This document shows, one piece after another, positions 62,501-64,000 of a DNA stretch of 64,000 nt. Source of the DNA: Luscinia megarhynchos (taxonomy: Eukaryota; Chordata; Aves; Passeriformes; Turdidae); the NCBI GenBank assembly GCA_034336665.1, contig CM067570.1, forward strand, positions 24,075,002 through 24,139,001. Reading direction: 5' to 3'. The notes beneath the pieces are model-generated. The model was not told the DNA's origin and did not search any database. It was given only the letters and a program-made list of their open reading frames with translations. A program made the translations under genes and the position numbers. Every line of letters begins with the position of its first letter. Position 1 is the stretch's first letter.

Positions 62501-62756
62501 TTTTTAATTGATCACATCTGAAACAAAGTTACATTAAAACAGCCATTTATCTCAAATACAAGATATTCCAATACAGTCTTCCAGAATTACATTCAGGTCT
62601 GTCCATCAATTTTAATCACCACAACCTTCTACAGTTTGCCTCCAAGCTCCAAAATGACCATTGTATCCTTTTTTGGTTTGACATTCTTACCTCTAGCAGC
62701 ACCTCTTTATTTCTGTCTGCCATCTCAGAGGTTTCTTTCTTACCCAGAAGATAGTT
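48554..62756 (-). CDS. RAPH1: RAPH1, lamellipodin (partial at 5' end; multi-exon)
   Basis: Seven joined exons (2655 nt with the stop) give 884 residues matching the C-terminal two thirds of vertebrate lamellipodin (about 1250 residues). In order: RA-PH linker (62756-62691), PH domain (61480 to about 57202), Ser-rich linker (56598-54996), and a long proline-rich tail with FPPPP EVH1 ligands (50524-48554). Lamellipodin binds Ras-type GTPases and PI(3,4)P2 at the plasma membrane, recruits Ena/VASP, and binds the Scar/WAVE complex through Abi to drive lamellipodia. The RA domain and N-terminus are outside the window beyond 64000. The terminal exon contains a segment that appears frame-slipped (see findings). 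RIAM/APBB1IP, the paralogue, is excluded by the length of the tail and by the adjacent ABI2. Confidence 0.97.
50525..54995 (-). other. RAPH1: RAPH1 last intron (4.5 kb)
   Basis: The 3' end (50529-50601) is an unusually long pyrimidine tract on the transcript strand. The remainder is ordinary intronic sequence, with G+C-rich sequence near the terminal exon (50700-50950). No repeat family or further exon is recognised. Confidence 0.75.
54996..55138 (-). CDS. RAPH1: RAPH1 exon: Ser-rich linker ([16 protein letters not shown]...)
   Basis: This 143-nt exon completes a Glu codon and encodes [36 protein letters not shown] and [11 protein letters not shown]. It matches the vertebrate lamellipodin linker between PH domain and proline-rich tail. 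The acceptor is a T-rich tract ending gaacag; the donor is AAG|GTAAC. The joined reading into the last exon is ...[14 protein letters not shown]. Confidence 0.96.
55139..56477 (-). other. RAPH1: RAPH1 intron (1.3 kb)
   Basis: Ordinary intronic sequence with a T-rich acceptor tract at its 3' end (55141-55160). No repeat or further exon is recognised. Confidence 0.8.
56478..56598 (-). CDS. RAPH1: RAPH1 exon: post-PH segment ([15 protein letters not shown]...)
   Basis: This 121-nt exon encodes [40 protein letters not shown] plus the first base of Glu. It follows the last PH-domain helix in vertebrate lamellipodin. The acceptor is ttttgcttag and the donor CCAG|GTAAC. Confidence 0.96.
56599..57201 (-). 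other. RAPH1: RAPH1 intron (0.6 kb)
   Basis: The shortest RAPH1 intron in the window. Nothing recognised within it. Confidence 0.8.
57202..57300 (-). CDS. RAPH1: RAPH1 exon: C-terminal half of the PH domain
   Basis: This 99-nt exon (33 codons, phase 0 to 0) encodes [19 protein letters not shown] then [14 protein letters not shown]. The HQW tryptophan lies in the C-terminal alpha helix that is invariant in PH domains. The acceptor is ttttttgcag and the donor AAG|GTAATC. Confidence 0.97.
57301..60014 (-). other. RAPH1: RAPH1 intron inside the PH domain (2.7 kb)
   Basis: AT-rich intronic sequence. No repeat family or exon recognised. Confidence 0.75.
60015..60125 (-). CDS. RAPH1: RAPH1 exon: middle of the PH domain
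   Basis: This 111-nt exon (37 codons, phase 0) encodes [37 protein letters not shown], the central beta strands of the lamellipodin PH domain. The acceptor is gtatttcctag and the donor AAAG|GTAACG. It is nearly identical to vertebrate RAPH1. Confidence 0.97.
60126..61336 (-). other. RAPH1: RAPH1 intron (1.2 kb)
   Basis: AT-rich intronic sequence with no recognised elements. Confidence 0.8.
61337..61480 (-). CDS. RAPH1: RAPH1 exon: start of the PH domain
   Basis: This 144-nt exon (48 codons, phase 0) encodes [40 protein letters not shown] and YVPKGKAK. The basic loop between the first two beta strands ([11 protein letters not shown]) is the phosphoinositide-binding signature of the family; lamellipodin prefers PI(3,4)P2 (established). 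The acceptor is tttattggcag and the donor AAAG|GTATGC. Confidence 0.97.
61481..62690 (-). other. RAPH1: RAPH1 intron (1.2 kb)
   Basis: AT-rich intronic sequence. Nothing further recognised. Confidence 0.8.
62691..62756 (-). CDS. RAPH1: RAPH1 exon: RA-PH linker ([22 protein letters not shown])
   Basis: This 66-nt exon (22 codons, phase 0) reads [15 protein letters not shown] then NKEVLLE, the linker that joins the Ras-association and PH domains in MRL proteins. The acceptor is ttcttttgttacag and the donor GAG|GTAAGA. It is the most 5' RAPH1 exon I can find; the expected preceding exon (ending FKNPQ) is not in the window. Confidence 0.95.
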
Positions 62757-64000
62757 CTGTAACAAAAGAAAGTTTAATATTTCTATATTGCCTATATTTC
62801 TATAGGCATTCTGAAATCAAGCCAAGTGGCATTTCCTGTTTACTTTTCTGTAGCAATAAGAACAAAACTTTGTATACTAACTGAAATTGTCAGACTGCTA
62901 AATAATGTATTGAAGTAACTTATAATCATCTTTACCAGAAATATTGATCAGTCCATACTCTTACCTAACAGCCTCATAACAACATCATCCTGCCTTTCCA
63001 CAGAGCAAACAGCTCTCTGTTACAATGCATCCAGAAATAAAAATACTATGAACTTGTAAATACCACAATAAAAATATAAAAAACCCCCAGAGATCTGTTA
63101 CATACTGTCATTATTTTTGTGTTCAAAGAAGCACACATAGAAGCAATGTACTTCTTTCCACCTGAGTTTTGCTGAATAGAAATATTTATTTTCAGAAATA
63201 ATTACTAAATAAAATACTTGTTGACTTCTTAAAAGGAAATTAATTATGCACAGGACCATAATATTTATCTTATAATAGTATCTTATTTAATATGTTTTTT
63301 ACTCTTATTCAGTTTGGAAAAGACTGGGACAATGAAAAATATTTTCCTAACCCCTAACTCTAATACTGGAAAAAATCCAAATATTCACAAAGTTTTGCCA
63401 GTTCAATATTTTAAAACAAGGATAAATATTTGGTTTATGCTGGTATGTCACTCCTATGACAGTGCCTACTATATGTACTAATAGTAAACCTATAATCTAC
63501 AAACTTTTAAAAACAATGTAGAGTTTTGGTGCTTCAGTGCAAAGCGCTTGCATAAGACTTGGTTTTTAGTTCTTGCTTAAAAATAAATAAAATCAAGTAA
63601 ACTGATGTTCCATAGAACAAACATGCAGAACTGATACCCAGCTGAAATCCAGTAAATTAGCAACAGATGCCACACAGATATAAAAATAATCAGCTCAAAA
63701 GGGAATAAATTAGGTAAAAGTTGAGACAGGGATCAAATGATACTACAGACAATGATCAAGTGAATTTTCAATGCAAATTCTTCCAAGAGCCACCTTCTGC
63801 TTTTCTGTTTCTTTTCCTCCACTCCCCCAGAATACTGAAGTGCTGCCAGATACCAGGTCTGTAGCTACCATTTGAGAGAAGAGACATCTTTGAGGCCATT
63901 TGAGAGGAAGAGGGGCCTTTGGTTTCTCAGGCAGGGAGCAGGAAACACAGGTGAACATAGGCAGGTCCCAACTTCCACAGGAAGGGACACACATACTCTT
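62757..64000 (-). other. RAPH1: RAPH1 intron, 3' part
   Basis: AT-rich intronic sequence up to the window edge. I looked for the RA-domain exon that should precede 62756 and did not find it, so this intron continues beyond 64000. Confidence 0.75.

Overview
This window looks like avian nuclear DNA carrying parts of two vertebrate genes that converge tail to tail. ABI2 (Abl interactor 2, a subunit of the WAVE actin-nucleation complex) is on the + strand. RAPH1 (lamellipodin, an MRL-family PI(3,4)P2- and Ena/VASP-binding adaptor) is on the - strand. The bird assignment rests on three things: a solo LTR at about 6644-7185 whose end sequences I recognise from memory as a very common bird LTR family, compact introns, and the ABI2-RAPH1 neighbourhood known from other vertebrates. 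I cannot name the species.

Layout. 1-2982 is the 3' part of ABI2 intron 1; the first coding exon lies upstream, outside the window. ABI2 coding exons follow at 2983-3150, 10853-11029, an 18-nt microexon at 14752-14769, then 21513-21610, 22319-22465, 23403-23527, 24443-24628, 27140-27298, an 87-nt cassette exon at 31584-31670, 31982-32155 and 35708-35883 (stop). All junctions are GT-AG and the reading frame joins cleanly. A long 3' UTR (35884 to about 41795) ends at the only AATAAA I see in that interval. About 0.65 kb of apparent intergenic DNA follows. The RAPH1 3' UTR runs on the - strand from 48553 down to about 42450. RAPH1 coding exons, in transcript order, are 62756-62691, 61480-61337, 60125-60015, 57300-57202, 56598-56478, 55138-54996 and the large proline-rich terminal exon 50524-48554. 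The RA domain and N-terminus lie beyond 64000.

The two products act in one pathway. The Abi SH3 domain is known to bind the proline-rich C-terminus of lamellipodin, which couples membrane-tethered lamellipodin to the Scar/WAVE complex and Ena/VASP in lamellipodia. The SH3 exon and the proline-rich exon are the facing terminal exons of the two genes. A related pairing (ABI1 near APBB1IP/RIAM) exists elsewhere in vertebrate genomes.

The main points to check are the ABI2 microexon with UGC motifs upstream, the in-frame cassette exon, two tandem splice acceptors, and a stretch of the RAPH1 terminal exon that reads as three successive one-base frame slips which cancel out, suggesting either assembly errors or a real scrambled segment. 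I found no prokaryotic-type systems, CRISPR arrays, tRNA or rRNA genes, and nothing that looks like an entirely new biological system.
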